This document shows, one piece after another, positions 1 through 8,850 of a stretch of 64,000 bases of DNA. Both the position numbers and the translations under genes were made by a program. The stretch is from Halanaeroarchaeum sp. HSR-CO (lineage in GTDB: Archaea; Halobacteriota; Halobacteria; Halobacteriales; Halobacteriaceae), in NCBI RefSeq assembly GCF_024972755.1, contig NZ_CP087724.1:1054001-1118000 (forward strand), written 5' to 3'. The notes under the pieces are model-generated. The model had not been told where the DNA came from. It saw nothing but the letters and a program-made list of their open reading frames with translations, and searched no databases. Within the stretch, counting starts at the first letter, position 1. Every line of letters begins with the position of its first letter.

Positions 1-1150
1 TCCGGAACAGGGCCAGACCGAGCAGGCCGTAGACCACCGACGGGACACCGGCGAGGTTCGAGATGTTGACTTCGAGGATGGTGGTGAGCCAGCCGCCGAG
101 ACCGGACGACGGCGCGTACTCCTCTAAGTAGATGGCGGCACCGGTCCCGACGGGAAACGCCATGAGGCCCATGAATCCGACGATGATGATCGACCCGACG
201 ATCTGTGGGTAGACGCCGGCGTTCGAGGCAGTCAGCCCGTCCCACGAGTTCAACAGGAGCGTGGGCGTGAGATATCCCTCCAGGCCCTGGATGGCGAATT
301 CGCGTTCGAGAGACGCGCCGGCCAGGATACCGCCGAGGACGACGAACGGACCGGCGATACCGATCCGTCCCTCTCGACGAACCGTCAGTTGGTCCAGGAC
401 GACGTACGCGACGGGGACACCGGTCAGGGAGTACAGCACGATCCAGAACGACGGAGGCGTATTGGTGAAGATACCGCCGATGGCGATGAACAGTGCACCA
501 CTCAGTACCACTGTTCCACCGAGCAGCCCCCGGCGACGCGAGAACCGTCGTGCGACGAGGACGCCCAGGATAGCCGAAACGGGTACCGAGATGACGATAA
601 CGTACGCGATCCACGTCGCGAGGATCCCAACCATCGGCCGGATCACACCGTATGTCACCGCCGCGACGACGAGTCCGACAACGATGGATACCGGAATCGC
701 TGGCCCGATGTACGTCGAACGCTCGACCCGTCGTCCGGCCGTCCAGACCGCGATCGGTGGAACCGCGGCGAACAATGCGTAAATGAGGACGTCGTAGGGG
801 CTCAGGGCGTCGATGACCACGAACGCCGTGAGGGCGAGCACCAGGCCACCGACGGCCGCGGCGAACGCCCGCCCGTTCGCGTCCCTGGCCGCCGGCTGTT
901 CGCGGATGTACAGTGTGTACGCTGCGGTCGGGGCGAGCAGCGTTCCGAGGTAGATGAGATACCACTGTGGAGAGGCGGCGAATGGGCCGATAGCGTCGAT
1001 GGAAATCTGGACGAATAGGATCAGAAGCGAGAGGATTCCGATAAGTGTCGCCGCGACGAGTCCGACTTCGAACAGTCGTCCTTTGAGCTTGGCGAGACGG
1101 AGGGCGGCATCGCCAGTGAAATCCGCGGTTTCTTCGGCAGGTGCCGCCAT
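1..1150 (-). CDS. pstA: Phosphate ABC transporter permease PstA (partial, C-terminus off the left edge)
   Basis: Inner-membrane permease subunit of the high-affinity phosphate importer, pairing with PstC. The translation starts MAAPAEETADFTGD at 1150 and stays open to the left edge (383 codons). The first 270 or so residues hold several hydrophobic segments before the recognisable permease domain, so this is the long haloarchaeal form, not the roughly 290-residue bacterial one. Near the edge the conserved permease stretch GVPSVVYGLLGLAL is visible and PstC has the equivalent GVPTVIYGYMAL. The start codon shares a base with the pstC stop (TGATG), so the two are translationally coupled. The end of the protein and any pstB lie outside the window. 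Confidence 0.93.
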   Translation of the reverse strand, partial: MAAPAEETADFTGDAALRLAKLKGRLFEVGLVAATLIGILSLLILFVQISIDAIGPFAASPQWYLIYLGTLLAPTAAYTLYIREQPAARDANGRAFAAAVGGLVLALTAFVVIDALSPYDVLIYALFAAVPPIAVWTAGRRVERSTYIGPAIPVSIVVGLVVAAVTYGVIRPMVGILATWIAYVIVISVPVSAILGVLVARRFSRRRGLLGGTVVLSGALFIAIGGIFTNTPPSFWIVLYSLTGVPVAYVVLDQLTVRREGRIGIAGPFVVLGGILAGASLEREFAIQGLEGYLTPTLLLNSWDGLTASNAGVYPQIVGSIIIVGFMGLMAFPVGTGAAIYLEEYAPSSGLGGWLTTILEVNISNLAGVPSVVYGLLGLALFR

Positions 1151-2151
1151 CACTCGTACGCCTCCCTGAAGTGCTGTCGGACGACTTCTGCGAGGACGTT
1201 CATGAGGAGCGTGATGGCGAACAGCGTCATGCCGAGGGCGAACATCGCCTCGTAAGTGACGCCGCCCAGCGAGTCGGCCTGGGCGATCTGGACCATCGCG
1301 GCGGTGATGGTCTGGCCGGACTCGGCGAGGTTCCGGAGGACGTTCGGGAAGTACGGCATCTTCGGGCTCATCCCCATCGCCATGGTCACGGCCATCGTCT
1401 CACCGATGGCCCGGGAAATCGCGAGGACGTACGAGGAGACGATACCGGAGGTCGCGGCGGGGACGACGACCTTCGTTGAGACGTCGAACTTCGTCGACCC
1501 GAGACCGTAGCCGGCCTGTCGGAGACTGTCCGGCACGGCGTTCAGGGCGTCCTCGCTGATCGAGGAGACCATCGGGATGATCATGATGCCGACGACGATA
1601 CTCGCCGACAGCACGTTGAACGTCCGGAGCTCGGGCATATAGAGGGTGAATTCGGGGAGGAACCCGATGCCGGGCGGGATGATGGGGATGGATATCGGGA
1701 GGACCTCCCTGATGGCCGGGGTGATGTAGACGAGGGCCATGTACCCGTAGATGACGGTCGGAACGCCGGCGAGGATCTCGAGGGCGGGTTTGAGGTACGA
1801 GCGGGCCCGGTCGCTCGCGTACTCGCTGAGGTAGATGGCGGCTGCGAGTCCGACGGGCAGGGCGATGAGGGCGGAGAAGATGGTCACGAGGAGCGTCCCA
1901 CTCACGAGTGGGAGCACTCCGTATGAGCCCTCGATGATTGGACTCCACGTCGTTCCCGTGAAAAAGGCGACCGGGGATACTTCGAGGAAGAACGTGATGG
2001 CGCGACCCGACAGCGACAGGACGATGCCGACGGTCACCAGTATCGTAAGGAGCGCGCTCGTGGCAAATAACCGCCGATAGAGCCGCTCTTTACGTATCAC
2101 GAAATCCTCGCGCGAGAGCGATATCGTGTCTGTCTGTGGGGTCCCACTCAT
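1150..2151 (-). CDS. pstC: Phosphate ABC transporter permease PstC
   Basis: 333-residue inner-membrane permease of the phosphate importer. A cytoplasmic N-terminus of about 30 residues is followed by a transmembrane segment (LFATSALLTILVTVGIVLSL) and a permease core with five or more further segments. Conserved family pieces are visible: the periplasmic region with TTWSPI, the loop AGVPTVIYGYMAL, and SRAIGETMAVTMAMG near the C-terminus, typical of PstC. It lies 54 bases after pstS and overlaps the pstA start by one base, so pstS-pstC-pstA form an operon read leftwards. Confidence 0.96.
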   Translation of the reverse strand: MSGTPQTDTISLSREDFVIRKERLYRRLFATSALLTILVTVGIVLSLSGRAITFFLEVSPVAFFTGTTWSPIIEGSYGVLPLVSGTLLVTIFSALIALPVGLAAAIYLSEYASDRARSYLKPALEILAGVPTVIYGYMALVYITPAIREVLPISIPIIPPGIGFLPEFTLYMPELRTFNVLSASIVVGIMIIPMVSSISEDALNAVPDSLRQAGYGLGSTKFDVSTKVVVPAATSGIVSSYVLAISRAIGETMAVTMAMGMSPKMPYFPNVLRNLAESGQTITAAMVQIAQADSLGGVTYEAMFALGMTLFAITLLMNVLAEVVRQHFREAYE

Positions 2152-2205
2152 CTGTTATTTGGTGAAAGCGAGTTCATACCAATATAGACAGCGAAATCCG
2201 ACCGG

Positions 2206-3180
2206 TCAGTCCACGTACTCGTTTAGCGTCGCGAGGTTCTCGTCGACCATCTCCTGGGAACTCGGCACGTAGCCGATCTCGTCGGCGACGAAGTCTTCGG
2301 CTGCCGAATTGACGTAGAATCGGACGAACGCCTCGAGGTGTGCTTTCTCCTGGAGTTTCTCGCTGTTCGCGTAGAAGTACAGGGGACGCGCGAGCGGGTA
2401 GTTGCCGCTCTGTGCACCCTCCAGGCTTGGTTCGACGGGGTCGGAACCGTCTTCGATCAACGAGAGCGCTTTGACGTCGTCGGGGTTGTTGGTGTAGTAG
2501 GCGAATGGGAGATAGCCCATCGCGTACTCGCTGCCCTCGACACCCTGGGCGATCAGGTCGTCCTCTTCGGTCCCCTCGAAGTCGGATCGAATCTTGCCCG
2601 CTTCACCGGTCACGGCCTCCGTGAAGTAATCGAAGGTGCCGGAGGTCGTCGCAGGTCCATAGAGGTCGAACGGTTCGTCGGGCCAGTCGTCGTTGACGTC
2701 CGACCACAGCTCCGGTTTGGTATCCGGCGACCAGACCTCGCCCAGTTCCTCGAGGCTAATCGAGTCGATCCAGTCGTTCTCGTTGTTGACGACGATGGTG
2801 AGCGCGTCCTGCGCGACGAAGAACTCGGCGGGGTCGAATCCGTTGTCCTTGCACGCCTGGATCTCCGATTCGGTGATGGAGCGACTCGCGTTGTTGATGT
2901 CGCTGTCGCCCGGGATGAAGACGTTCTCGAATCCACCGCTGCTGCCATCGCGGGTGATGTCGAAGTTGACATTCTCGTTCTGTTGAGCGAACCGCCGGGA
3001 CATCTCCTGGGCGACCGGGTAGACCGTACTACTCCCCGAGATACGGATGTCTCCCGAGAGGCCGTCGTCCGAACCCGGCTCCTCACTGGAGGTACACCCC
3101 GCCAGTGCGACCGCTCCCGCGAGACCCGTGGTTGTTACGAACTGTCGTCGGGACATGCGCCGAGTACCGGTTCCTGTCAT
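2206..3180 (-). CDS. pstS: Phosphate-binding lipoprotein PstS
   Basis: Extracellular phosphate-binding protein that feeds the PstCA permease. The N-terminus has a twin-arginine signal (SRRQFV, residues 10-15), a short hydrophobic segment and a lipobox ending LAGC at Cys29, so the folded protein is exported by Tat and lipid-anchored, as is usual in haloarchaea. The mature part has the phosphate-loop hallmarks ISGSSTVYP and RDGSSGG and later ATTSGT. An ATG at 3180 gives the full signal; a second ATG at 3156 would begin right at the twin-arginine motif. The gene lies first in the pst operon, downstream of the palindrome at 3221-3238. Confidence 0.96.
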   Translation of the reverse strand: MTGTGTRRMSRRQFVTTTGLAGAVALAGCTSSEEPGSDDGLSGDIRISGSSTVYPVAQEMSRRFAQQNENVNFDITRDGSSGGFENVFIPGDSDINNASRSITESEIQACKDNGFDPAEFFVAQDALTIVVNNENDWIDSISLEELGEVWSPDTKPELWSDVNDDWPDEPFDLYGPATTSGTFDYFTEAVTGEAGKIRSDFEGTEEDDLIAQGVEGSEYAMGYLPFAYYTNNPDDVKALSLIEDGSDPVEPSLEGAQSGNYPLARPLYFYANSEKLQEKAHLEAFVRFYVNSAAEDFVADEIGYVPSSQEMVDENLATLNEYVD

Positions 3181-3220
3181 CAACTGATTCGAATACAGGT
3201 TCGGATAAATACCCTGCTAT

Positions 3221-3238
3221 GATATCTATATAGATATC
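3221..3238. promoter_or_regulatory. 18-bp perfect palindrome in front of pstS
   Basis: GATATCTATATAGATATC reads identically on both strands and lies 41 bases before the pstS start. Its centre, ATCTATATAGAT, recurs exactly in front of the divergent phoU gene at 3378-3389. The AT-rich core could double as a TATA element. I infer an operator for a phosphate-responsive dimeric regulator, possibly the neighbouring AbrB-PhoU protein. Confidence 0.6.
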
Positions 3239-3377
3239 AATATTGACCGTCGATCGCCGTTCGATCGGTCGGCACCGTTCACCTGTAGGCTGATAGATAC
3301 GACTTCAGCGCGGCCGCTTCAGCGTGCCCGATAGAACGATTTTCTGTGGCGACCTCTCATCCAGGAGGTCATAGGAA

Positions 3378-3389
3378 ATCTATATAGAT
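3378..3389. promoter_or_regulatory. 12-bp palindrome in front of phoU
   Basis: ATCTATATAGAT is identical to the central 12 bases of the palindrome before pstS. It ends 39 bases before the phoU start, where a promoter or operator would sit. Confidence 0.55.
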
Positions 3390-3428
3390 GATGCATAAAA
3401 CTATATTCGCTGCGCTTCTTCACCGGGT

Positions 3429-4433
3429 ATGGACCGTCGAAAGGTGCAGGTTACGGGTGGTTCGACGTTCACCGTCTCGATCCCGAAGGGGTGGGCGCGA
3501 GAGCAAGACCTCTCCGCAGGCGACGAGATCGGATTCCTCGCGGACAGTGGATCGTTGCTACTCACACCATCCCCCGGCGGCGAGGTGGACGAGGGATCGC
3601 TCGATATCACCGGTCTGGAAGAGGACGAACTCATGCGCGCGCTGATGACGATGTACGTGAGTGGCTTCGACGTCATCACGCTCTCTGCTGACCGGATCGA
3701 ATCCGGGCAGCGACGGGTAATCCGTCACGCGACCCAGCGGTTGGTAGGCATCGAGATCCTGGAGGAGACGGCCGAGCGGGTCGTCGTCCAGGACCTCCTC
3801 GATTCGTCGGAACTCTCCGTTCACAACGCCGTCAGACGGATGCGCTTGATCTCGCTGTCGATGCTCCAGGACGCCATCGACGGGCTCAGGACGGCCGATA
3901 CTCATCTCGCCGAGGACGTCATCGAGCGCGACGACGACGTCGATCGTCTCTGGTACGTCGTCTCCCGCATCTTCCGGAGCGCCCTCCGGTCGCCGAAGGT
4001 CGCCCAGGAAGTCGGCCTCTCCAGGGAGGAAGCGTTCGACTATCACTCGAGCGCTCGTCAGCTCGAACGTATCGCCGACCACGCGGCGAAGATCAGCCAC
4101 GTCACCCTCGAGATGGACGAGGCGGTGTCCGAAGCGGTGGGTGCCGACCTCGACGCTCTGCTCGCCGAAGCATCGGACATCGTCGATACGGCCATGGACG
4201 CGCTGTTCACGGACGATCCGGATCGCGCAACGGAGCTGGCCAACGAGACTCGTCGTCGAGTCGCGGACATCGACGCGACCGCGCGCTCGATCGACGAACA
4301 GCTTCGCGATCTCGACCCGCGGCAAGCACAGCGGATCGGTCTGGTGGTCGACTCCCTCTCGCGGAGCGCGGACTACGGCGGCAACATCGCGGAGACGGCC
4401 TTACAGAAGGCGGCGCCGACGCCCAATCCGTGA
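3429..4433 (+). CDS. phoU: PhoU-family phosphate regulator with N-terminal AbrB domain
   Basis: 334 residues. Residues 1-45 form a SpoVT/AbrB-type DNA-binding fold (RRKVQVTGGSTFTVSIPKGW), as seen in archaeal AbrB proteins, and residues from about 90 onward form the all-helical PhoU region with two three-helix repeats (repeated ERIADHAAKI-like and DRLWYVVSRIF-like helices). PhoU proteins control the Pst transporter; the fused AbrB domain suggests that this one also binds DNA. It is transcribed away from pstS, and the shared palindromes between them are candidate binding sites. Confidence 0.9.
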   Translation: MDRRKVQVTGGSTFTVSIPKGWAREQDLSAGDEIGFLADSGSLLLTPSPGGEVDEGSLDITGLEEDELMRALMTMYVSGFDVITLSADRIESGQRRVIRHATQRLVGIEILEETAERVVVQDLLDSSELSVHNAVRRMRLISLSMLQDAIDGLRTADTHLAEDVIERDDDVDRLWYVVSRIFRSALRSPKVAQEVGLSREEAFDYHSSARQLERIADHAAKISHVTLEMDEAVSEAVGADLDALLAEASDIVDTAMDALFTDDPDRATELANETRRRVADIDATARSIDEQLRDLDPRQAQRIGLVVDSLSRSADYGGNIAETALQKAAPTPNP

Positions 4434-4477
4434 CCGATACCGTCGTCTTTATCCGACGAAACCCCGTTCGGCTATCC

Positions 4478-5449
4478 ATGCGAGAGGGCTTTCCCGAGTA
4501 CGTCGACGTCGACTATACCGACGGTGAAGGGCAGGAACCGGACGATTTCCCGGATCTCGAAGCAAAGATCGAGAAGGCCATCGACGTGACCCACCGCGGT
4601 CTCGAGGAGTACGAACGACCCGCCGTGATGTGGACCGGAGGGAAGGACTCCACCCTGACGTTGTACTTCGTCAACGAGGTCGCCCGCAAGTTCGACCTCG
4701 AGAAACCGCCCGCGGTCTTCATCGACCACTTCCAACACTTCGACGAGTTGATGGGGTTCGTCGAGCGCTGGGCAGACGAGTGGGCGCTCGAGGTCATCTA
4801 CGCCCGTAACGAGGATGTGGGCAATTACGTGGACGAAAAGGACCTCGAACCGGGTGACGACATCCCCATCGACGCGCTGTCGGAGCACAACCAGCACCAC
4901 GTGCGGAACATTCTCGAGTACGAGGAGGAGACGTTCCCCTTCCTCCTGGACACGTACGTCGGCAACCACCTCCTGAAGACCGTCGCGCTGAACGACGCCC
5001 TCGAGGAGTACGACATCGACGGCGTCATCTCCGGGGTTCGCTGGGACGAACAGGAAGCCAGGGCGGACGAGACGTTCTTCAGCCCGCGTCACGACCCGGA
5101 CATCTATCCGCCGCACGACCGCATCCAGCCCATCCTTCAGTTCACCGAGCGCGACGTTTGGGACGTCTTCTGGCACTACGTCGTCCCGGAGACGGTCCCC
5201 GAGTTCCCCGACGAGGGCTACGTCCCCCAGAGCTACGACGACCTGCCGAACGGCCTCACGCACGAGGCCATCCCCATCTCGCCGAAGTACTTCGAGGGCT
5301 TCCGCTCGCTCGGCAGCGAGATCAGCACGGAGAAGGCCGACGAAGAACCGGCCTGGCTCCAGGACCTCGAGGACACCGTCGAGCGGGCTGGCCGTGCACA
5401 GGACAAAGAGGATCTGATGGAACGGCTCCGCGACCTGGGCTACATGTAA
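4478..5449 (+). CDS. Phosphoadenosine phosphosulfate reductase family protein (PP-loop)
   Basis: 323 residues from the ATG at 4478. An upstream in-frame extension exists, but it overlaps phoU and has no family similarity. The PP-loop nucleotide-binding motif is TGGKDS (residues 53-58), followed by a long acidic adenylyl-binding fold with GVRWDEQEAR (the region that in PAPS reductases is a GxRxxEx motif), FFSPRH and IQPILQFTERDVW. This resembles CysH/CysD. I see no cysteine near the C-terminus of the kind used by classical PAPS reductases, so sulfate-adenylation or another PP-loop reaction is possible. Confidence 0.85.
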   Translation: MREGFPEYVDVDYTDGEGQEPDDFPDLEAKIEKAIDVTHRGLEEYERPAVMWTGGKDSTLTLYFVNEVARKFDLEKPPAVFIDHFQHFDELMGFVERWADEWALEVIYARNEDVGNYVDEKDLEPGDDIPIDALSEHNQHHVRNILEYEEETFPFLLDTYVGNHLLKTVALNDALEEYDIDGVISGVRWDEQEARADETFFSPRHDPDIYPPHDRIQPILQFTERDVWDVFWHYVVPETVPEFPDEGYVPQSYDDLPNGLTHEAIPISPKYFEGFRSLGSEISTEKADEEPAWLQDLEDTVERAGRAQDKEDLMERLRDLGYM

Positions 5450-5467
5450 GGCCGGGACTGGGCCGAC

Positions 5468-5578
5468 TCAGGCCCAGAGCTCGGTCGCGACCGCGTCGAG
5501 TCCGACGGACGCGAGCGTCTGGCGATACGGCCGACCGTTCTTCTCGTCCCAGCCATTGAGCCGATAGACCTCCCGATC
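5468..5578 (-). pseudogene. Remnant of an aldehyde ferredoxin oxidoreductase C-terminus
   Basis: Reading the minus strand gives 36 codons that look like the very end of an AOR-family enzyme (EVYRLNGWDEKNGRPYR, then LASVGLDAVATELWA and a stop). Just upstream in the same frame there is a TGA, and no more of the roughly 600-residue protein is present before the next gene. Haloarchaeal AOR C-termini commonly carry an LNGWD-like sequence. I read this as the leftover 3' end of a deleted gene. The family match is from memory and needs a search. Confidence 0.5.
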
Positions 5579-5618
5579 TATTCAATCGAAAGATTGCAGT
5601 GACTCGGTCCCGGTTCGG

Positions 5619-6443
5619 TCAGTTCCAGGGGCCGAAGTCCGGGTCGACCTGTCGCTCCTGGCGGTCGATACCGTCGATGGTCTCGATATCGGCCTCGGTC
5701 AGTTCGAGGTCTCGACTCTCCCAGTTATCGCGGATATGGTCCTCGCCGGTCGCCTTCGGAATGGAGACGGCCCCCTTCTCGTGAAGCCACGCCAGACTGA
5801 CCTGCGCCTCGCTCACGTCGTGTCTCCCGGCCACCCGCTGGATCGCCGGGACGTCGAAGACGGCACCCCGTGCGAGTGGTGAATAGGCGACCAGTTCGAT
5901 GTCGTGTGCGGCGGCATACTCGCGGAGGGTCGATTGCTGGAGCAGGGGGTGCATCTCGACCTGATTCGCCGCGATGGGGGCATCGAGAATCGACCGGGCA
6001 CGGTCCAGATGGCGCGGTTCGAAGTTGCTCACCCCGATGCGGTCGATCAGCCCCTCGTCGTGGAGGGCCTGGAACGCGGGGAGCGTCTCCGCGGGGTCGT
6101 AGGCTCCCGCCGGCCAGTGGACGTAGAGCAGATCGAGGTACTCGACGTCCAACTTCTCGAGGCTCTCGTGGGTCGATTCGATGACGTCGTCGTACGCGAG
6201 GTTGTCGATCCAGACCTTGGTGGCGAGGAAGACGTCGTCGCGGTCGACGTCAGCGGCAGCGATACCGCGCCCGACGTCGGCCTCGTTGCCGTAGGCCTGT
6301 GCGGTGTCGACGTGGCGATACCCCATTTCGACGGCCGTCTCGATCGCAGTCGCACAGGCCTGTGGGTCGGTGTTCTGCCAGGTGCCGATTCCGGGGGTGG
6401 GGACGGAACCACCCATCGCTGTCCGGGCTGCATCGCGAGTCAT
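5619..6443 (-). CDS. Aldo/keto reductase
   Basis: 274-residue NAD(P)H-dependent carbonyl reductase with a (beta/alpha)8 barrel. The catalytic tetrad is complete: Asp46 (HVDTAQAYGNE), Tyr51, Lys76 (FLATKVW) and His109 (YVHWP). The cofactor-binding end carries SIPKATGEDHIRDN, and the family signature IGVSNFEPRHLDRA is present. It resembles 2,5-diketo-gluconate reductases, but the substrate cannot be read from the sequence. Its start is ATG at 6443; it is transcribed leftwards behind the flavoprotein gene with a 46-base gap. Confidence 0.93.
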   Translation of the reverse strand: MTRDAARTAMGGSVPTPGIGTWQNTDPQACATAIETAVEMGYRHVDTAQAYGNEADVGRGIAAADVDRDDVFLATKVWIDNLAYDDVIESTHESLEKLDVEYLDLLYVHWPAGAYDPAETLPAFQALHDEGLIDRIGVSNFEPRHLDRARSILDAPIAANQVEMHPLLQQSTLREYAAAHDIELVAYSPLARGAVFDVPAIQRVAGRHDVSEAQVSLAWLHEKGAVSIPKATGEDHIRDNWESRDLELTEADIETIDGIDRQERQVDPDFGPWN

Positions 6444-6489
6444 CGATATCGAAGTGTACCTCCGTGCGGAAAAGCGATTAGGGTCCCGG

Positions 6490-7860
6490 TCAGTACTTGG
6501 GGTCGGCGCCGCTGATCTCGTAGACGTCCTCGAGGACGGCGTCGCGTCGGTCTCGCCAGGCCTCGAATCCGGACGTATCGCTCGGGTAGTCGTCGTACAC
6601 GGACTTCAGTTCGGTGGCTTTCTGGTGGACCCGGTAGAGACTGGCGAGTGTCCCCCAGTGACCGAAGGTGCCGACGAGCGTCTTGAGTCTCATCGACAGT
6701 CCCATCGACGACGTGCCTCCCTGTGCGAGAGCGTCGATGAGGGCCTGTCCGGGCATCGCCGTGATGATACTGGTCAGTTCGTCGACCTCCTGGCCCGTCG
6801 CCCAGATGTTGTAGGCGTCGATAGCCGCGAAGCGCTTGCCGAAGTCCTCCATGACTTTCTGGTTGTATCCCCAGAGGGCGTCCTCGCTCGCGTCGCCGGT
6901 CTCGACGGCGTCGATGGCCTCGAGAGCGGCCCAGTGGCCGGCCTTCGCCGCGCCCGGGATGCCGCCGCCCGTCGCCGGATTGACGTGGGCCGCCGCGTCG
7001 CCGACGGCCATGAAGCCGGGGGCGACCGCCGAATCGTACACCCGCCGGGTCGGGAGTGCCGCCCCACGTTTGTCGACGACCCGTGCGTTCTCGAACTCGG
7101 GCCGCTGCTCAAGGTCGTCTTTGAGCACGTCAACCAGGGCCATCGGTTCCTGGTCCATCTGGAAACCGAGCCCCGCGTTGATGGTGGTGGCGTCCCGGGG
7201 GAAGTACCAGAGGTAGCCCAGTTCTTCGGTCGGCATGAAGACGATGGCGTCCTCGTAGTCGACCGGTTCCTCGACTGCGATGATCTCCCTGTAGGCCGAG
7301 CAGTACTGCTCGAAATGAACGTTGGTGTCGAAGGTTGCCTCGTCGAGGTCGGCCTTGTCCTGCAGGATGGACAGGGCTCCGGCAGCGTCGATGACGACGT
7401 CGGCTTCGTAGGTCACGGGGTCACCGTTTCGCATCCCCGTCACTCCGGTCACCCGCCCGTCTCTTTGCAGGACGTCCTGGACGACCGTCTCGAAGTGGAT
7501 GTCGGTACCGACGCGGTCGGCCTCCTCGATGAGGACCTCGCCGTACCGTTTCCGGTCGACGACGGCGCCCGGTTCCTCGAAGGGGATGTCGAGGACCTCG
7601 CCGTTCTGCGGGTTCTCGAAGCGGGCTTTGCGGACGTTCTCGTTCGTGAACGCTTCGTCGCGGAGGTACTCCCGGTCGATCACGTCGGGGAAGGTGCTCT
7701 TGCCCTTGATCGCATCGCCGCAGGCGATGTCGCCGGCGTCCTCCTCGGGTTTGCGTTCCAGCAGCACGACGTCGAGGCCGGCGTCGGCCACGGTCGCCGC
7801 GGCGAAGGCACCAGCCGTTCCCCCGCCGACGACGACCACGTCGTGGGATTCCGTGGTCAT
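6490..7860 (-). CDS. Geranylgeranyl reductase family flavoprotein
   Basis: FAD-dependent protein of about 456 residues. The N-terminal dinucleotide motif is VVVVGGGTAGAFAA, followed by an acidic LLERKPE, and the second FAD motif is GFMAVGDAAAHVNPATGGGI, both typical of the geranylgeranyl reductase group that saturates archaeal isoprenoid lipid chains or quinone tails. I chose the ATG at 7860 (MTTESHDVVVV); a GTG-free alternative ATG at 7872 adds four residues. It is downstream of korB by 123 bases on the same strand. Ferredoxin reduced by the neighbouring oxidoreductase could supply electrons, which is inference. Confidence 0.88.
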   Translation of the reverse strand: MTTESHDVVVVGGGTAGAFAAATVADAGLDVVLLERKPEEDAGDIACGDAIKGKSTFPDVIDREYLRDEAFTNENVRKARFENPQNGEVLDIPFEEPGAVVDRKRYGEVLIEEADRVGTDIHFETVVQDVLQRDGRVTGVTGMRNGDPVTYEADVVIDAAGALSILQDKADLDEATFDTNVHFEQYCSAYREIIAVEEPVDYEDAIVFMPTEELGYLWYFPRDATTINAGLGFQMDQEPMALVDVLKDDLEQRPEFENARVVDKRGAALPTRRVYDSAVAPGFMAVGDAAAHVNPATGGGIPGAAKAGHWAALEAIDAVETGDASEDALWGYNQKVMEDFGKRFAAIDAYNIWATGQEVDELTSIITAMPGQALIDALAQGGTSSMGLSMRLKTLVGTFGHWGTLASLYRVHQKATELKSVYDDYPSDTSGFEAWRDRRDAVLEDVYEISGADPKY

Positions 7861-7983
7861 CTTGTACACCATATCGGGTACGCCACCAAAAAGGTCGCGG
7901 GACGATGTGCCCTCGTCCACGGAACACAATCCGGCAGGTCGAATTCCCCAGTTGACACGACGAAAAAATCAGCGGGACGCGAC

Positions 7984-8850
7984 TCAGTAGAACTCGTCGA
8001 CGAGGTCCTTGACGCCATCTGGCGGCGTCTCGTCGAGTCGGGACATATCACCGCTGACGTCGTGTGCCTGCGCGTAGGAGGGACGGTCCTCGTCCTCGTA
8101 GAGGACACCGATGTACTCCGCGTCCCGGTCCAGAATCTTCTCTTTGGCCTGGTCGTAGTCGGTTCGATCGAAGTCCTCGTCGTCCGCGAGGTCGACGATG
8201 GCGTCCTTGTAGTAGTCGTACGTGTCGACGTCGTTGAACGTCACACACGGGCTGAAGGTGTTGACCAGTGAGAACCCGTCGTGTTCCATGGCTTGTTCCA
8301 GGATCTCGACGTGGCGCCGGGCGTCCGAGGAAAAGGACTGGGCGATGAAGGTCCCGCCGGCCGCCAGGGCGAGAGCGAGCGGGTTGACCGGGGGTTGTTT
8401 CGGTCCCTCGGGTGTCGTCCCCGTCTCGAAGTCCTCGTGAGAGGTCGGCGACGCCTGGCCCTTGGTGAGCCCGTAGATGCGGTTGTCCATCACCACGTAG
8501 GTGACGTTGACGTTCCGACGGACCGCGTGGATGAAGTGGTTCGTCCCGATGGAGTACCCGTCCCCGTCACCGCCAGCGGCGATGACCTCGAGGTCCGGGT
8601 TCGCCAGTTTGACGCCGGTGGCGACCGGGAGGGCGCGACCGTGCACGCCGTGGAGTGCATACGCTCGCATGTACGTGCCGATCTTACCGGAACAGCCGAT
8701 ACCTGCGGCGACGAACGTATCCTTCGGCGGGGTGCCCTTGTTCGCGAGCGCCCGCATGATGCCGTTCATGGTGCCGAAGTCACCACAGCCCGGACACCAG
8801 GTCGGCTGTTCGTCTGATTTGAATTCGGTGAAGTTGACGTCGGTGCTCAT
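7984..8850 (-). CDS. korB: 2-oxoacid:ferredoxin oxidoreductase, beta subunit
   Basis: 288 residues. This is the thiamine-pyrophosphate and Fe-S subunit that, with KorA, oxidatively decarboxylates a 2-oxoacid (probably 2-oxoglutarate) to the acyl-CoA while reducing ferredoxin. The N-terminus has WCPGCGDFG (cluster cysteines), then GIGCSGK, the TPP motif GDGDGYSIG with NRIYGLTKGQ, and a later cysteine in FSPCVTFN. The start overlaps the korA stop by four bases (ATGA), showing translational coupling. The length fits KorB better than the longer haloarchaeal PorB, but substrate choice is inference. Confidence 0.92.
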   Translation of the reverse strand: MSTDVNFTEFKSDEQPTWCPGCGDFGTMNGIMRALANKGTPPKDTFVAAGIGCSGKIGTYMRAYALHGVHGRALPVATGVKLANPDLEVIAAGGDGDGYSIGTNHFIHAVRRNVNVTYVVMDNRIYGLTKGQASPTSHEDFETGTTPEGPKQPPVNPLALALAAGGTFIAQSFSSDARRHVEILEQAMEHDGFSLVNTFSPCVTFNDVDTYDYYKDAIVDLADDEDFDRTDYDQAKEKILDRDAEYIGVLYEDEDRPSYAQAHDVSGDMSRLDETPPDGVKDLVDEFY

